From the NCBI RefSeq assembly GCF_001650345.1, contig NZ_LVHF01000029.1, positions 124,001 through 188,000 of the forward strand: a stretch of 64,000 nucleotides of DNA. Reading direction: 5' to 3'. The DNA comes from Photobacterium jeanii. GTDB lineage: Bacteria > Pseudomonadota > Gammaproteobacteria > Enterobacterales > Vibrionaceae. Both the position numbers and the translations under genes were made by a program. Of the stretch, positions 46,352-55,182 are shown one piece after another. Position 1 is the first letter of the stretch. Each line of letters starts with the position of its first letter. Below the pieces are notes generated by a model. It saw nothing but the letters and a program-made list of their open reading frames with translations, was not told the origin of the DNA and did not search any database.

Positions 46352-46805
46352 AGTCTGTCCCTACCTTGGTTCTCAATACCTAACTGAGTTACAACATCCT
46401 GTTGCCATGTTTTTTGAACAATACTTCATCAAACAAGTATTGCGCTTCACCTCCTTTCCAGTATCGCCATTAGGCATAAACCAAGCATCAATCGTGAAAA
46501 ACAGGTATAGCTAACACCTTATTGATGCCTATGGTTTCATATATATACGGTTAAAATTTAATTGCAACTGTTAGCATAATTAAATGTAGCAGACGTCAAC
46601 TTTCGAGTAAGACCTCAAATCAAATTTATTTATTTTGTACTTTTCATTTTGAAATGAAGCGAGATCACTTTTTTGTGCACTTTTCATACTCCGCTCGCAA
46701 CATGGTTTTAACACTGACATTCACGAGATCCTGCGCACCTTTTCACATAAATGTCATACACCCGTAATAAGATGACGCGAAATATTTCTATATGGAGAAA
46801 GAATA
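46352..46805. other. 454-base region between small gene and pstS-like gene
   Basis: It contains a 25-codon minus-strand frame (46373-46450, GTG start, four Cys) preceded by a perfect AAGGAGG. An 8-bp hairpin lies inside that frame (CAATACTT / AAGTATTG, 46419-46442). The PHO-box-like site of the pstS gene lies at its right end. The short frame could be a leader peptide for the 55-residue gene, but its SD is too close to the GTG, so I do not list it as a gene. Confidence 0.4.
46751..46768 (+). promoter_or_regulatory. PHO-box-like site upstream of pstS-type gene
   Basis: ATGTCAT-ACAC-CCGTAAT matches 14 of 18 consensus positions by eye, 38 bases before the start codon. The position and the encoded phosphate-binding protein support PhoB control. 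Confidence 0.5.
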
Positions 46806-47636
46806 ATGTTCCCTAAGGCAACTTTATGGTTGGCACTCTGCGCTGGCTTTGCATTCAATGCGCAAGCAGATTCCATCACTGTTTCTGGTTCTACGTCTGC
46901 TAGTCATATTGTTGAGGTGTTAGCTGAAACTTATTCAGCCACCCACAAAGACACGACAATTGCCGTACAAGGCATTGGGTCGTCAGGAGGGATCACGGCA
47001 GTACAGCAAAATGCGGCCGAACTAGGCATGAGCTCACGCGTGCTGAGCAAAGATGAAAAAGAAAGTCAGCTGAAAAGCGTGACGTTTGCGCACGATGGCA
47101 TTGCGCTGGTTGTTAACCAAGACAACCCAGTAACAAACCTTACTAAAGAGCAAGTCTCAAAGATTTATCACGGTGAAATCACTAACTGGAAAGAAGTGGG
47201 TGGTCCTGATCGTGTAATGGCGGTAGTCACACGAGAGAATGCCTCAGGTTCTCGATTCTCTTTTGAAGATTTCATGGGCTTAACCAAAGACATTAAAGGC
47301 ATGCGTGTTTCAGATATTAACCCGCAGTCGTTAGTCGTTAACACCAATGGGATGGTGAAGAGTTTAGTTTCACGTAACCTTCATGCAATTGGCTACATTT
47401 CTTTAGGCTCTATCGATAACTCCATCAAACCTTTATCGTTTGAGGGTGTAGAACCAACGCTTACTAACCTTGAAGCGGGTAAATACCAAATCTCCCGCCC
47501 ATTTTTGATGCTATACAAAGAGAAAACATTGCAGACAGAAAAGAGTGCGAAGTCTTTCTTAGATTACGTGATTTCTCCACAAGGTCAGAAAATTATTGAT
47601 GAGCGAGGGTACTTGGCATCGCAAATCAATCAATAG
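46806..47636 (+). CDS. PstS-like phosphate-binding periplasmic protein
   Basis: A 276-residue protein with a signal peptide (cleavage near AQA-DS) and the PstS fold. ITVSGSTSASHI and QGIGSSGGITAV carry phosphate-contacting Ser/Gly loops, and RENASGSRFSFEDF the conserved Arg/Ser segment. It is of the short PstS class found in vibrios. No pstCAB genes adjoin it, so it either feeds a distant Pst transporter or acts as a sensor or adhesin. GGAGAAAG precedes the ATG. A PHO-box-like site lies upstream. Confidence 0.88.
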   Translation: MFPKATLWLALCAGFAFNAQADSITVSGSTSASHIVEVLAETYSATHKDTTIAVQGIGSSGGITAVQQNAAELGMSSRVLSKDEKESQLKSVTFAHDGIALVVNQDNPVTNLTKEQVSKIYHGEITNWKEVGGPDRVMAVVTRENASGSRFSFEDFMGLTKDIKGMRVSDINPQSLVVNTNGMVKSLVSRNLHAIGYISLGSIDNSIKPLSFEGVEPTLTNLEAGKYQISRPFLMLYKEKTLQTEKSAKSFLDYVISPQGQKIIDERGYLASQINQ

Positions 47637-48403
47637 TGGGTGCTGTGTATAGTCAGAGAAAATCACAACACTCTCCCCTGCCTATTTAACTTTAGATCAC
47701 TCCTCTTAAAGAGGAGTGCTCTATTTACATCTAGTTTATAAATAAGCCACACCCAATGGGTAAACTTACAAAACAAAGTCTTTTTTAATCTCAATACGAC
47801 TATAATTGCATAAATTTACATGCAGCAAATGTGACATTAGACACCCCAAGCAAAAGTAATAACAACTAGCTACAGAAAATTAAAAGAAATAATTACTCTG
47901 CTAATCCTTATTTATAGTTAACTAATTAAATCTCTCTCAACCAAAGAACATTGAAGTCATAATAAAAACTTATAGTTAAATAATCATTTCCACCGCTCTA
48001 TAGAAAAGATAATCTTACCTTTTTATTTTGCTCTTATTTTAAAAGCAGATTCTTATTCTAGTAGCAAGTAGAATTTCGATTTATCATCCTCACCTTACAC
48101 GTTAAATTTATAAATAGAAAAGTTATTAATTAATATCAACTTATAGAGACCATTTAAAAATTAAGCTTATTAACTAGCAGTATTTTGTACTTCAACTCCA
48201 TTTTTTAAGCACACTCTTTGCAAGCTTATTTTTTACAAATCATCACCAAGCCTGCTGTTTTATATCCGTGGAAATATAGAAACCTGTTGAATATGTGACT
48301 CTTACGCAACAATGGGAAACATCTTGTAATATTTATGAAATACCATTTGATATCAGCTAGGTGAATAACTAGCCTCAGTAGTATTCAATTGTGAGGAATT
48401 AAC
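47637..48403. other. 767-base very AT-rich intergenic region
   Basis: No gene is seen. After the pstS terminator the sequence is strongly AT-rich. It has a 15-base direct repeat (TTATAGTTAAMTAAT at 47912 and 47970) and a small dyad near the end (GCTAG / CTAGC around 48357). The composition is typical of silenced upstream regions of virulence genes in vibrios, which is inference. Confidence 0.5.
47698..47727 (+). terminator. Terminator of the pstS-type gene
   Basis: CACTCCTCTT and AAGAGGAGTG form a 10-bp stem with a single central A, followed by CTCTATTTA. The loop must open to at least three bases. Confidence 0.6.
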
Positions 48404-48805
48404 GTGAAGCATTCTGTATTGAAAGTCGCACTCACTCTACTTGTTACCGCACCAACATTATTTTCGATAAGTCATGCATCCTCTTCTACAGCAGCAGATG
48501 CAATGCCGGTGTCTGCAGGTTCTACAGCAATTGACAGTAAGCTAATGAATGCCGAATCAACAAAACAACAGCCCATGAAATCACCTTCTTCTCTTGATGA
48601 TGAACGGCTGTTGCAATCTCTAATTAAAAGAGGCGTTATTTGTTCGGGGCTATCCCCTGAAGAGCAAGCAACGGCACTCAATATTTACATGCAACAAAAG
48701 TTGGCTAAACAACAAAATAAAAACAAACCTAAAGTTCAAAACTCTCAACAACAACCCAAAGAGACCCCGTCATGTATATCTCCCCTTAAAAGTAATAAAG
48801 CCTAA
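48404..48805 (+). CDS. Small secreted protein resembling the PrtV propeptide start
   Basis: A 133-residue protein starting at GTG, with GAGGAA seven bases upstream. The N-terminus is a signal peptide (cleavage near SHA-SS). A low-complexity Ser/Thr/Ala stretch and then residues about 65-103 follow (DDERLLQSLIKRG, GLSPEEQATALNIYMQQKL). This block aligns without gaps to residues just after the signal peptide of the protease encoded next (DQDQLANMLVRKG, ASPQQREAAVQAYIERKL), with about 10 identities in 39 and conserved spacing. The tail is Lys/Gln/Asn-rich with one Cys. It may be an inhibitor, chaperone or decoy for the protease, or an evolutionary remnant. No named family is known to me. Confidence 0.65.
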   Translation: MKHSVLKVALTLLVTAPTLFSISHASSSTAADAMPVSAGSTAIDSKLMNAESTKQQPMKSPSSLDDERLLQSLIKRGVICSGLSPEEQATALNIYMQQKLAKQQNKNKPKVQNSQQQPKETPSCISPLKSNKA

Positions 48806-48831
48806 TCAGACCAATATAAAATACTGTGACA

Positions 48832-49082
48832 ATACCAATTATCTTCTTTATTTGATTGGTATAACTTCTGCCGCCTTAAAACTAGGTGTTAATCATCTAG
48901 CGCCTTCTTAACAGTAAATATATTCGATGGATTGAATGATATATGGCAAAGCAATTTGCCATTTCATCACAATTAACCTTGCTTTGATGTCATTGCAAAG
49001 CAAGCGTTGATGAGTACTAAAAGTACTCAGCCCTTGTGCTCACAGAGTTGAGCACAACTGAAACACCTTGTGTTCACACAAG
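48832..49082 (+). promoter_or_regulatory. Array of seven consecutive hairpins upstream of the protease gene
   Basis: Seven short inverted repeats follow one another. H1 is 48832-48862 (ATACCAAT / ATTGGTAT) and H2 48882-48900 (CTAGGTG / CATCTAG, one G-U). H3 is 48943-48962 (ATGGCAAA / TTTGCCAT), H4 48978-49004 (CTTGCTTTG / CAAAGCAAG) and H5 49011-49029 (TGAGTACT / AGTACTCA). H6 is 49034-49057 (TTGTGCTCA / TGAGCACAA) and H7 49067-49082 (CTTGTG / CACAAG). Six stems are perfect. None has a T-run, so they are not ordinary terminators. H7 ends 22 bases before the start codon. Confidence 0.65.
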
Positions 49083-49104
49083 TTACTTAATTAAAGGAAT
49101 AATA

Positions 49105-51870
49105 ATGTTTACTATAAATAAAACGTTAATAGCGACCTCAATAGCCGCTATTCTCGGATCAACATCAGCATTGGCACATACTCCAATTGATCTCGCAATT
49201 GCCGATCAAGACCAACTTGCAAATATGCTTGTACGTAAAGGGCAATTAAGCGCTGACGCCTCACCTCAACAACGTGAAGCCGCAGTTCAAGCATATATTG
49301 AACGCAAGCTAAACCATGGGTTGCAAGGTGATGCCCAATTTGGCAAAAAAGCCTTAATTGAACGAGCAAAAGTCCTAAAATCTATTGAAGCCAACAAAGG
49401 GCCGCAAAAACAACGTTTGCTTGCTTTTGAAGTTGCGACCAAGCGAACCGACAAAGTACTGGCTCTGTTAGTAGATTTTCCCGATCTTCACTGGGACAAC
49501 AATCGCCTCACCAGTGAGCATACCCAAATGCTCTACGATAACTACGATCACGACCACTATCAAAGCTTGTTGTTCTCAGACACTGGTTACACTGGTCCTA
49601 ATGGTGAAAACTTCATTTCAATGCGCCAGTATTATGAAAGCGAATCAGGTAATACCTACAGTGTGTCTGGTGAAGCTAAAGGCTGGTACCGCACCAGTAA
49701 AAATGCCAGTTACTATGGTGGTAACTCACCAACAACCGATGGTGATAAAAATGCGCAAGAGTTAATACGAGAAGCACTAGCTCAGTTAGCACAAGATCCT
49801 AGCATTAACCTTGCTGATTACGATATCGAAGATCGATACGACTACGATGGCGATGGTAATTACCGCGAACCCGATGGCGTGATCGACCATTTGATGATCT
49901 TCCATGCATCTGTCGGTGAAGAGGCCGGTGGTGGTGTATTAGGCGATGACGCCATTTGGTCTCACCGCTTTAACCTTGGCAAACCTTATGTATTAGCTGG
50001 TACATCAAGTGGTATAGCAGATCGCTTTAATGGTCAGTACGCGGCTTATGATTACACCATTCAACCAATTGATGCTGCCGCAGGTGTATGTGCTCACGAA
50101 TACGGCCATGACCTTGGCCTTCCAGATGAATACGACACAAAATACACAGGCAAAGGTGAGCCTGTTTCTTACTGGTCTATCATGTCATCAGGAAGCTGGG
50201 CTGGTAAAATTGGCGGTACTCAACCAACAGCGTTTAGTTCTTGGTCAAAAAGTTTCCTTCAAGAAGCTATCGGTGGTAATTGGGTTAACAACCAACAATT
50301 CTCTTTAGCAGATCTCACTAAAGAAGCGCAAACCGTTAAGCTATACCAAACAACTGATAACGGAAAACCAAACCAAGTTCGTATTGACCTGCCGAAGAAA
50401 CACATTCCAGCTATCAAACCATTCGAAGGTGATACTCAGTTCTATTCTGATCGCGGTAATAACCTTCGCAACTCAATGGCTTCCAATGTACAAATTCCAG
50501 ACGCGAGTAAAGTCACACTAAGCTTTAAAGTCTGGTATAGCATTGAAGAAGGCTACGATTTTGCCCGTATATTGGTTAATGGAAAACCTATCGCAGGTAA
50601 TATCACCACCAATAATGATCCATATAAAACAGGACTAGTCCCTGCTCTAACAGGTGATTCAAACGGTTGGGTAAACGCAGAGTTTGATTTAACCGCGTAT
50701 GCTGGCCAAGAAATCACGCTTGGTTTTGATTACCTCACTGATGGCGGTGTCGCTAAAGAAGGGGTTTACATTGATAACCTTACAATCCTAGCCGATGGTA
50801 GCCAAGTTGCTGTCGCAAAAGGGGAAAGTGACGATACCCTCGCCTTTAATATGAAGGGTTACGCGCTAAATCAAGGTTTCCACGAGGCAGATCATTACTA
50901 CCTACTGCAATGGCGTAGCCACAATGATATTGATGCAGGCTTAGCAAACATCAAGCGCATGGGACAAATGATGAGCTTTGAACCTGGCTTAGTGGTTTGG
51001 TATGTCGATAAGTCATTGACCAACAACTGGGTAGGCAAACACCCAGGTGAAGGTTGGTTAGGTGTTGTCGATGCTGATCAACAAGCTCTTAAATGGGCGA
51101 ATACAGGAACACCAGCACAAACCCGATATCAAGTACGTGACGCTGCATTTTCAAATCAGGACCAAGCACCGCTTCGTTTAGTATCTGCTAATGGCGATGT
51201 ACTAGAAGACAGCAGCCTGATTGCTAACGCGCAATTCAAAGACGAGGATGATTACACCTCTCCTGAAATCCCAGATTCAGGTCGTAAGCTGACTCCATTT
51301 GGTTTAGAAATTGATGTCATTGAGCAAGCTGCCAATAACAGCTATGGCGTTGTTCGTTTATCCGTTAAAGAAGAGCCAAACGTGGCGCCAGTAGCAACCT
51401 TCAAAGCAGCGACCGAGGCTCTAACCTTAACCACGACCAACACAAGTAGTGATGAAGACGGTAATATTGTTTCTTATGCTTGGGACTTTGGTAACGGTGC
51501 TAGCAGCAATGAAGCTGCGCCAACCTACACCTATGACAAAGCAGGTAGTTACACTGTTACCTTAACAGTGACAGATGATCGTGGCGCAACTGCAACCCAA
51601 TCACAAATCATTGAAGTGATTGAGCCGAACAAACTGCCTCAAGTTTCAGCTAAGTACATTCACTTAGGACGTTTAACCACACTATGGTCAACCAGTGAAG
51701 ATGAAGATGGACGCATTGTTGATACCGAGTGGCACTTACCAAACGGTAAAGTAAAACGCGGCAAAGTCATCATGCACCTCTTCCCTAGCTATGGAAATCA
51801 CGATGTTACTCTACGAGTAATGGATAACGATGGTGCTATCGTCACCAAAACCATCAAAGTAGATCTCTAA
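49105..51870 (+). CDS. prtV: PrtV-like M6 metalloprotease with PKD domains
   Basis: A 921-residue secreted protease. The start is the ATG with AAAGGA upstream, giving a clean signal peptide (MFTINKTLI to ALA-HT). A longer frame begins inside a hairpin. A propeptide is followed by the M6 catalytic domain with the zinc motif AHEYGHDLGLPDEYD (about residues 330-344). A middle beta-rich region follows, then two C-terminal PKD domains (about 765-845 and 848-921), the first with ISYAWDFGNG-type signature VSYAWDFGNGASS. This matches V. cholerae PrtV, a protease that degrades host proteins and affects cytolysin stability. It is convergent with a HlyA-like gene. Confidence 0.9.
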   Translation: MFTINKTLIATSIAAILGSTSALAHTPIDLAIADQDQLANMLVRKGQLSADASPQQREAAVQAYIERKLNHGLQGDAQFGKKALIERAKVLKSIEANKGPQKQRLLAFEVATKRTDKVLALLVDFPDLHWDNNRLTSEHTQMLYDNYDHDHYQSLLFSDTGYTGPNGENFISMRQYYESESGNTYSVSGEAKGWYRTSKNASYYGGNSPTTDGDKNAQELIREALAQLAQDPSINLADYDIEDRYDYDGDGNYREPDGVIDHLMIFHASVGEEAGGGVLGDDAIWSHRFNLGKPYVLAGTSSGIADRFNGQYAAYDYTIQPIDAAAGVCAHEYGHDLGLPDEYDTKYTGKGEPVSYWSIMSSGSWAGKIGGTQPTAFSSWSKSFLQEAIGGNWVNNQQFSLADLTKEAQTVKLYQTTDNGKPNQVRIDLPKKHIPAIKPFEGDTQFYSDRGNNLRNSMASNVQIPDASKVTLSFKVWYSIEEGYDFARILVNGKPIAGNITTNNDPYKTGLVPALTGDSNGWVNAEFDLTAYAGQEITLGFDYLTDGGVAKEGVYIDNLTILADGSQVAVAKGESDDTLAFNMKGYALNQGFHEADHYYLLQWRSHNDIDAGLANIKRMGQMMSFEPGLVVWYVDKSLTNNWVGKHPGEGWLGVVDADQQALKWANTGTPAQTRYQVRDAAFSNQDQAPLRLVSANGDVLEDSSLIANAQFKDEDDYTSPEIPDSGRKLTPFGLEIDVIEQAANNSYGVVRLSVKEEPNVAPVATFKAATEALTLTTTNTSSDEDGNIVSYAWDFGNGASSNEAAPTYTYDKAGSYTVTLTVTDDRGATATQSQIIEVIEPNKLPQVSAKYIHLGRLTTLWSTSEDEDGRIVDTEWHLPNGKVKRGKVIMHLFPSYGNHDVTLRVMDNDGAIVTKTIKVDL

Positions 51871-51887
51871 TCTCATCGTAAAATGAT

Positions 51888-51952
51888 ACAGCCCACCTCA
51901 ATCTGACAGCTTAATCTAGTAAGCACAAAGATAGAGCTGGGCTGTCTTTTTC
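51888..51952 (+). terminator. Terminator of the protease gene
   Basis: ACAGCCCA pairs with TGGGCTGT across a 42-base loop and is followed by CTTTTTCG. An inner CTC/GAG extension is possible. Confidence 0.6.
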
Positions 51953-52014
51953 GCTTCCGTGTAAAGTAATAACAAACCGCATGCACTGTTATTTAAATAA
52001 AAAAATCTACAACC

Positions 52015-52049
52015 AATAAAAACTCCACCACAGCAAAGCCATGGTGGAG
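52015..52049 (-). terminator. Terminator of the HlyA-like gene
   Basis: On the minus strand CTCCACCA / TGGTGGAG with an 11-base loop runs into TTTTTATTGG, 38 bases after the stop codon. Confidence 0.85.
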
Positions 52050-52087
52050 ATTGAGTTTAGTTATACTTAGTAAGCTCGCTTAATTGC

Positions 52088-53962
52088 TTACTTATCGCGG
52101 AACACATCAACGTAGCGTGATTGGTATTCAGCACCTAAATCTAACACTTTTAGGTTATCCATATCAGTCCCAACTGGAATGTTAGTCAGTTCACCATTAG
52201 ACAATTTGTAACCTAAGACTTCTTTCGTGAATTTATTACGTAAGAAACGTTTGTTACTTACCCACTCCCATGTTTGAGAAAGGTTCGCACTACAAGTCTC
52301 AAGTTTGGTCACATCCATACCATCAAGACAAAGATTTGAATCCGTCGCACTTACGTAACGATTATCGGCATCAAAAATAAACGCTTGAGAATGTTTAGAC
52401 GATTCACAACGACGAGTTTTAACCGTGTCATTAGCATTTAATTCAATACAACGATTATTAAAACTAGCAAGTTGCAAGTTAACAGGGCGAGCACCTGTAA
52501 ATACCGGATGTTCCCAATTAATAGTAAAGCTTACATTCTTACCAACACGTTTAACTTGATTATCTTCGTCCTTAGAATAAAAATGACGTAAGCTAATAAA
52601 CGGACGTATCCATGAGTAATATCTAAATCCAGTAATACCAACAGAAGAGTTAATATTTACTTTAGTCGCACCTGTTTCTTCTGGATTTGCAGAGTAGATT
52701 ACCTCCATTTTAGGTGTAAAGTTAGCATAACCAATTGGGTTAATCTTATTCAAGTAAGCAGGAATCCCATTTGGTGCAGTGTAACCGTAAACAGGGTTAT
52801 TCAAAATAGAATATGCTGTAGGATATTGCTCACGCTCCCATTTAAAAGATACGTTTTGCTCATTTCGATTAGCTTTCGTCACGCCATAGTCAAAAGTTTT
52901 AAATGTTAGGTGTTTTTCTTGCTTCCAAACTGCCGATGCGCCGAAATTACCTTTCGCTCCATCTTTATTAGCTTCTAGCGTGCCACTAATACCAAACTGG
53001 AAAGATGATGTTTCTTTATTATCATAATTGGCATTTAAGTTATTAGATGGAATCGTTCTTAAAACTCTTGCTTTGCGGTTTGAAGCGGTGAAATCAAAAG
53101 TGTAATCTCGAGCTATCGCTGTCGTTGTCCACTCGGCCTCATTACCACCATTAGGCCATGAAATGCCGTGGCTCGTTAAGTATAAACCGCGTAAGTTTTT
53201 ATTCAGTGAGATCCCGCCCCCTGTAGTAGAGTCATCAATCGCAACCCTTACTAATTTGGCATCAGGTGTTGAGTCACCGATAGAACCAAACGCTAAAGAG
53301 CGCTGCATGTTAACCTTGTAGATCAAGGAGATATTAGCATCCTGACACATATCACGAGATTCTTTACCATCAAAGGTATTCCACTCGATTTTACAGTCTT
53401 GATCAGAGATTTGACGGCTAGCATTTACGTAGAAAGCCACATTAGGAACAGGAATCTGTTTAGGTACTAGCGGTTGATATGGGTCGTCAGACATTAACGC
53501 TAACGCCATTGGCTCATAGGTACGATTAAGAATAGTGACATTTTGATCGCCACTGCCCGTTAATTCCGTAAATAACAATGACTCTTTATATTTAGTAATT
53601 GCGACATAATCAGCGTCAAATGAGATACCAAAAATACGGCTGAATAGCTTTTTCGCTTTTATTTTATCGCTATAATCAAATATCTCAGTAAAATCGATTA
53701 AGTATCTTCCTCCTTCATCTTTGACAATCTGATCAACTCGGTCAAATCCTAATGAGAGATCATCATTATCATTGAGCCAATATTTGGCGTTAATATAACG
53801 CAAACCTTCTGGGTCATTGATACGACTAACGATATTAACAGCATCCCCTACTGGTTCATACATAGAGAATGCTTCTGCTTCGTGATATTGGCTAGCCTGA
53901 ACTGAACAAGAAAATAATATTGCAGCAAGCGGCGTGAGTGCGAACTTATATTTATTCACCAT
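52088..53962 (-). CDS. HlyA-family pore-forming cytolysin with lectin domain
   Basis: A 624-residue secreted toxin precursor. GGAAGG lies four bases before the chosen ATG. The signal peptide ends near VQA-SQ. Residues about 25-150 resemble the pro-region of V. cholerae cytolysin. The central part (about 200-480, from NVAFYVNASRQISD to FTINWEHPVFTGARP) is the leukocidin-type beta-barrel pore domain. The end is a ricin-type beta-trefoil (NNRCIELNANDTVKTRRCE, SQTWEWV). The extra beta-prism domain of the 741-residue V. cholerae toxin is absent, so it is closer in layout to Aeromonas HlyA. It would be secreted, proteolytically activated and lyse host cells. Confidence 0.88.
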   Translation of the reverse strand: MVNKYKFALTPLAAILFSCSVQASQYHEAEAFSMYEPVGDAVNIVSRINDPEGLRYINAKYWLNDNDDLSLGFDRVDQIVKDEGGRYLIDFTEIFDYSDKIKAKKLFSRIFGISFDADYVAITKYKESLLFTELTGSGDQNVTILNRTYEPMALALMSDDPYQPLVPKQIPVPNVAFYVNASRQISDQDCKIEWNTFDGKESRDMCQDANISLIYKVNMQRSLAFGSIGDSTPDAKLVRVAIDDSTTGGGISLNKNLRGLYLTSHGISWPNGGNEAEWTTTAIARDYTFDFTASNRKARVLRTIPSNNLNANYDNKETSSFQFGISGTLEANKDGAKGNFGASAVWKQEKHLTFKTFDYGVTKANRNEQNVSFKWEREQYPTAYSILNNPVYGYTAPNGIPAYLNKINPIGYANFTPKMEVIYSANPEETGATKVNINSSVGITGFRYYSWIRPFISLRHFYSKDEDNQVKRVGKNVSFTINWEHPVFTGARPVNLQLASFNNRCIELNANDTVKTRRCESSKHSQAFIFDADNRYVSATDSNLCLDGMDVTKLETCSANLSQTWEWVSNKRFLRNKFTKEVLGYKLSNGELTNIPVGTDMDNLKVLDLGAEYQSRYVDVFRDK

Positions 53963-54154
53963 TTTACCTTCCAATTATTGGTTAGATGGAATTTATTATT
54001 AATTCTTACTTGAATGTTGCCTGCATGATATTAATTGCACAAAAATGCCCCCACAATAATATAAGTTTTATTTTGTGCTAGATATCGAATTATTTATTCC
54101 ATTGAGGTATAGATGGATGACAATATATTTATTACGATACAAGTGTATAATTAA

Positions 54155-54180
54155 ATAAAAAGACGAGCACACTGCTCGTC
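54155..54180 (-). terminator. Terminator of the sulfurtransferase gene
   Basis: On the minus strand GACGAGCA / TGCTCGTC with a 3-base loop is followed by TTTTTATTTAATT. Confidence 0.88.
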
Positions 54181-54205
54181 ATTTTATTTTTATAAAATAT
54201 ATTAT

Positions 54206-55075
54206 CTAGCACTCGACTGGATAACGCGTCTCTGCGCCCCACTCTGTCCATGAACCGTCGTATACAGCTAAATTGGTTCTTCCTGTCTGCTCTGCTGCTA
54301 ACGCGAGAATACAGGCAGTAATACCTGAGCCACATGTAAAGATGTACTGCTGCTCTTGCAGCTGAACATCAATGTCGGTTTTATCCAACGATAATGCTTC
54401 AAAGTACTGTGCTAATTTTTCACTCTTCGCTAAATGTCCATCTACAACTAATTTAGCAAAAGGTAGATTCTGAGCATTAGGCATATGACCACTGCGAACA
54501 CCTTCTCGGGGTTCTGGTTGCTCGCCATTAAAGCGCGCCTTTGGCCTAGCATCAACGATGGTAACCGCGTAATTGTTAAGTTGACGATTAACAGTATCCG
54601 CATCCACCAGCCAATGTGGCTGAAAGTTAGCACGGTAATCAACGGTAGCGCTAATAGGCATCTCACCTTGACTAAGTTGTCCACCCGCTTGTACCCAAGC
54701 CGGCAAGCCGCCATCAAGCACTGCAACATGTTGGTGTCCCATTGCTCGAAACATCCACCACACTCTCGGTGCTGAGAAAATACCTTGGCTATCGTAAACC
54801 ACAATTTTACTTTGATTGGTGATCCCAAGTTGCGTCACTTGCTCTGCAAACAATTCAGCCGATGGAAGCATATGCGGTAAAAGCGAAGCGTGATCTTTAA
54901 TCTCAGTATCAAAATCAAAAAAGCGAGCCCTTGGAATCGCTTGCTGTTGCCATTCCTCTTTTGCGTTTCGCTCTGATCCCGGCATAAACCAGCTTGCATC
55001 AAGAACAACTAAATCAGGTTGGTCAATGTGCTGCTTAAGCCAAGCAGCTGTTACGAGTGATGAAGGTATTTCCAC
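54206..55075 (-). CDS. sseA: 3-mercaptopyruvate sulfurtransferase (rhodanese family)
   Basis: A 289-residue protein with two rhodanese domains. The first (LVVLDASWFMPG, FDFDTEI) is inactive and the second carries the catalytic loop CGSGITA (about residue 240). The CG[S/T]G[V/I]T form marks mercaptopyruvate sulfurtransferases rather than thiosulfate-specific rhodaneses. It transfers sulfur from 3-mercaptopyruvate to thiols or cyanide in the cytoplasm. Monocistronic with a strong terminator, divergent from an LpxR-like gene. Confidence 0.88.
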   Translation of the reverse strand: MEIPSSLVTAAWLKQHIDQPDLVVLDASWFMPGSERNAKEEWQQQAIPRARFFDFDTEIKDHASLLPHMLPSAELFAEQVTQLGITNQSKIVVYDSQGIFSAPRVWWMFRAMGHQHVAVLDGGLPAWVQAGGQLSQGEMPISATVDYRANFQPHWLVDADTVNRQLNNYAVTIVDARPKARFNGEQPEPREGVRSGHMPNAQNLPFAKLVVDGHLAKSEKLAQYFEALSLDKTDIDVQLQEQQYIFTCGSGITACILALAAEQTGRTNLAVYDGSWTEWGAETRYPVEC

Positions 55076-55182
55076 AGTTCGTCCTTACAAAATTGTCAAT
55101 TTGTCAGATCCATCAGGGTATTAACGTCTTTCCTACTATAAATTTATAGAGTGTACTTACTCAAAGCATTTATTAGGCAGCG

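Noticed and set aside
48832..49082. Hairpin array as a CRISPR array or tandem repeat
   Set aside because: The stems have different sequences and irregular spacing. There is no repeated unit and no cas gene.
54448..54828. 126-codon minus-strand frame within sseA
   Set aside because: Another frame of the same strand as sseA. The rhodanese motifs are in the sseA frame.
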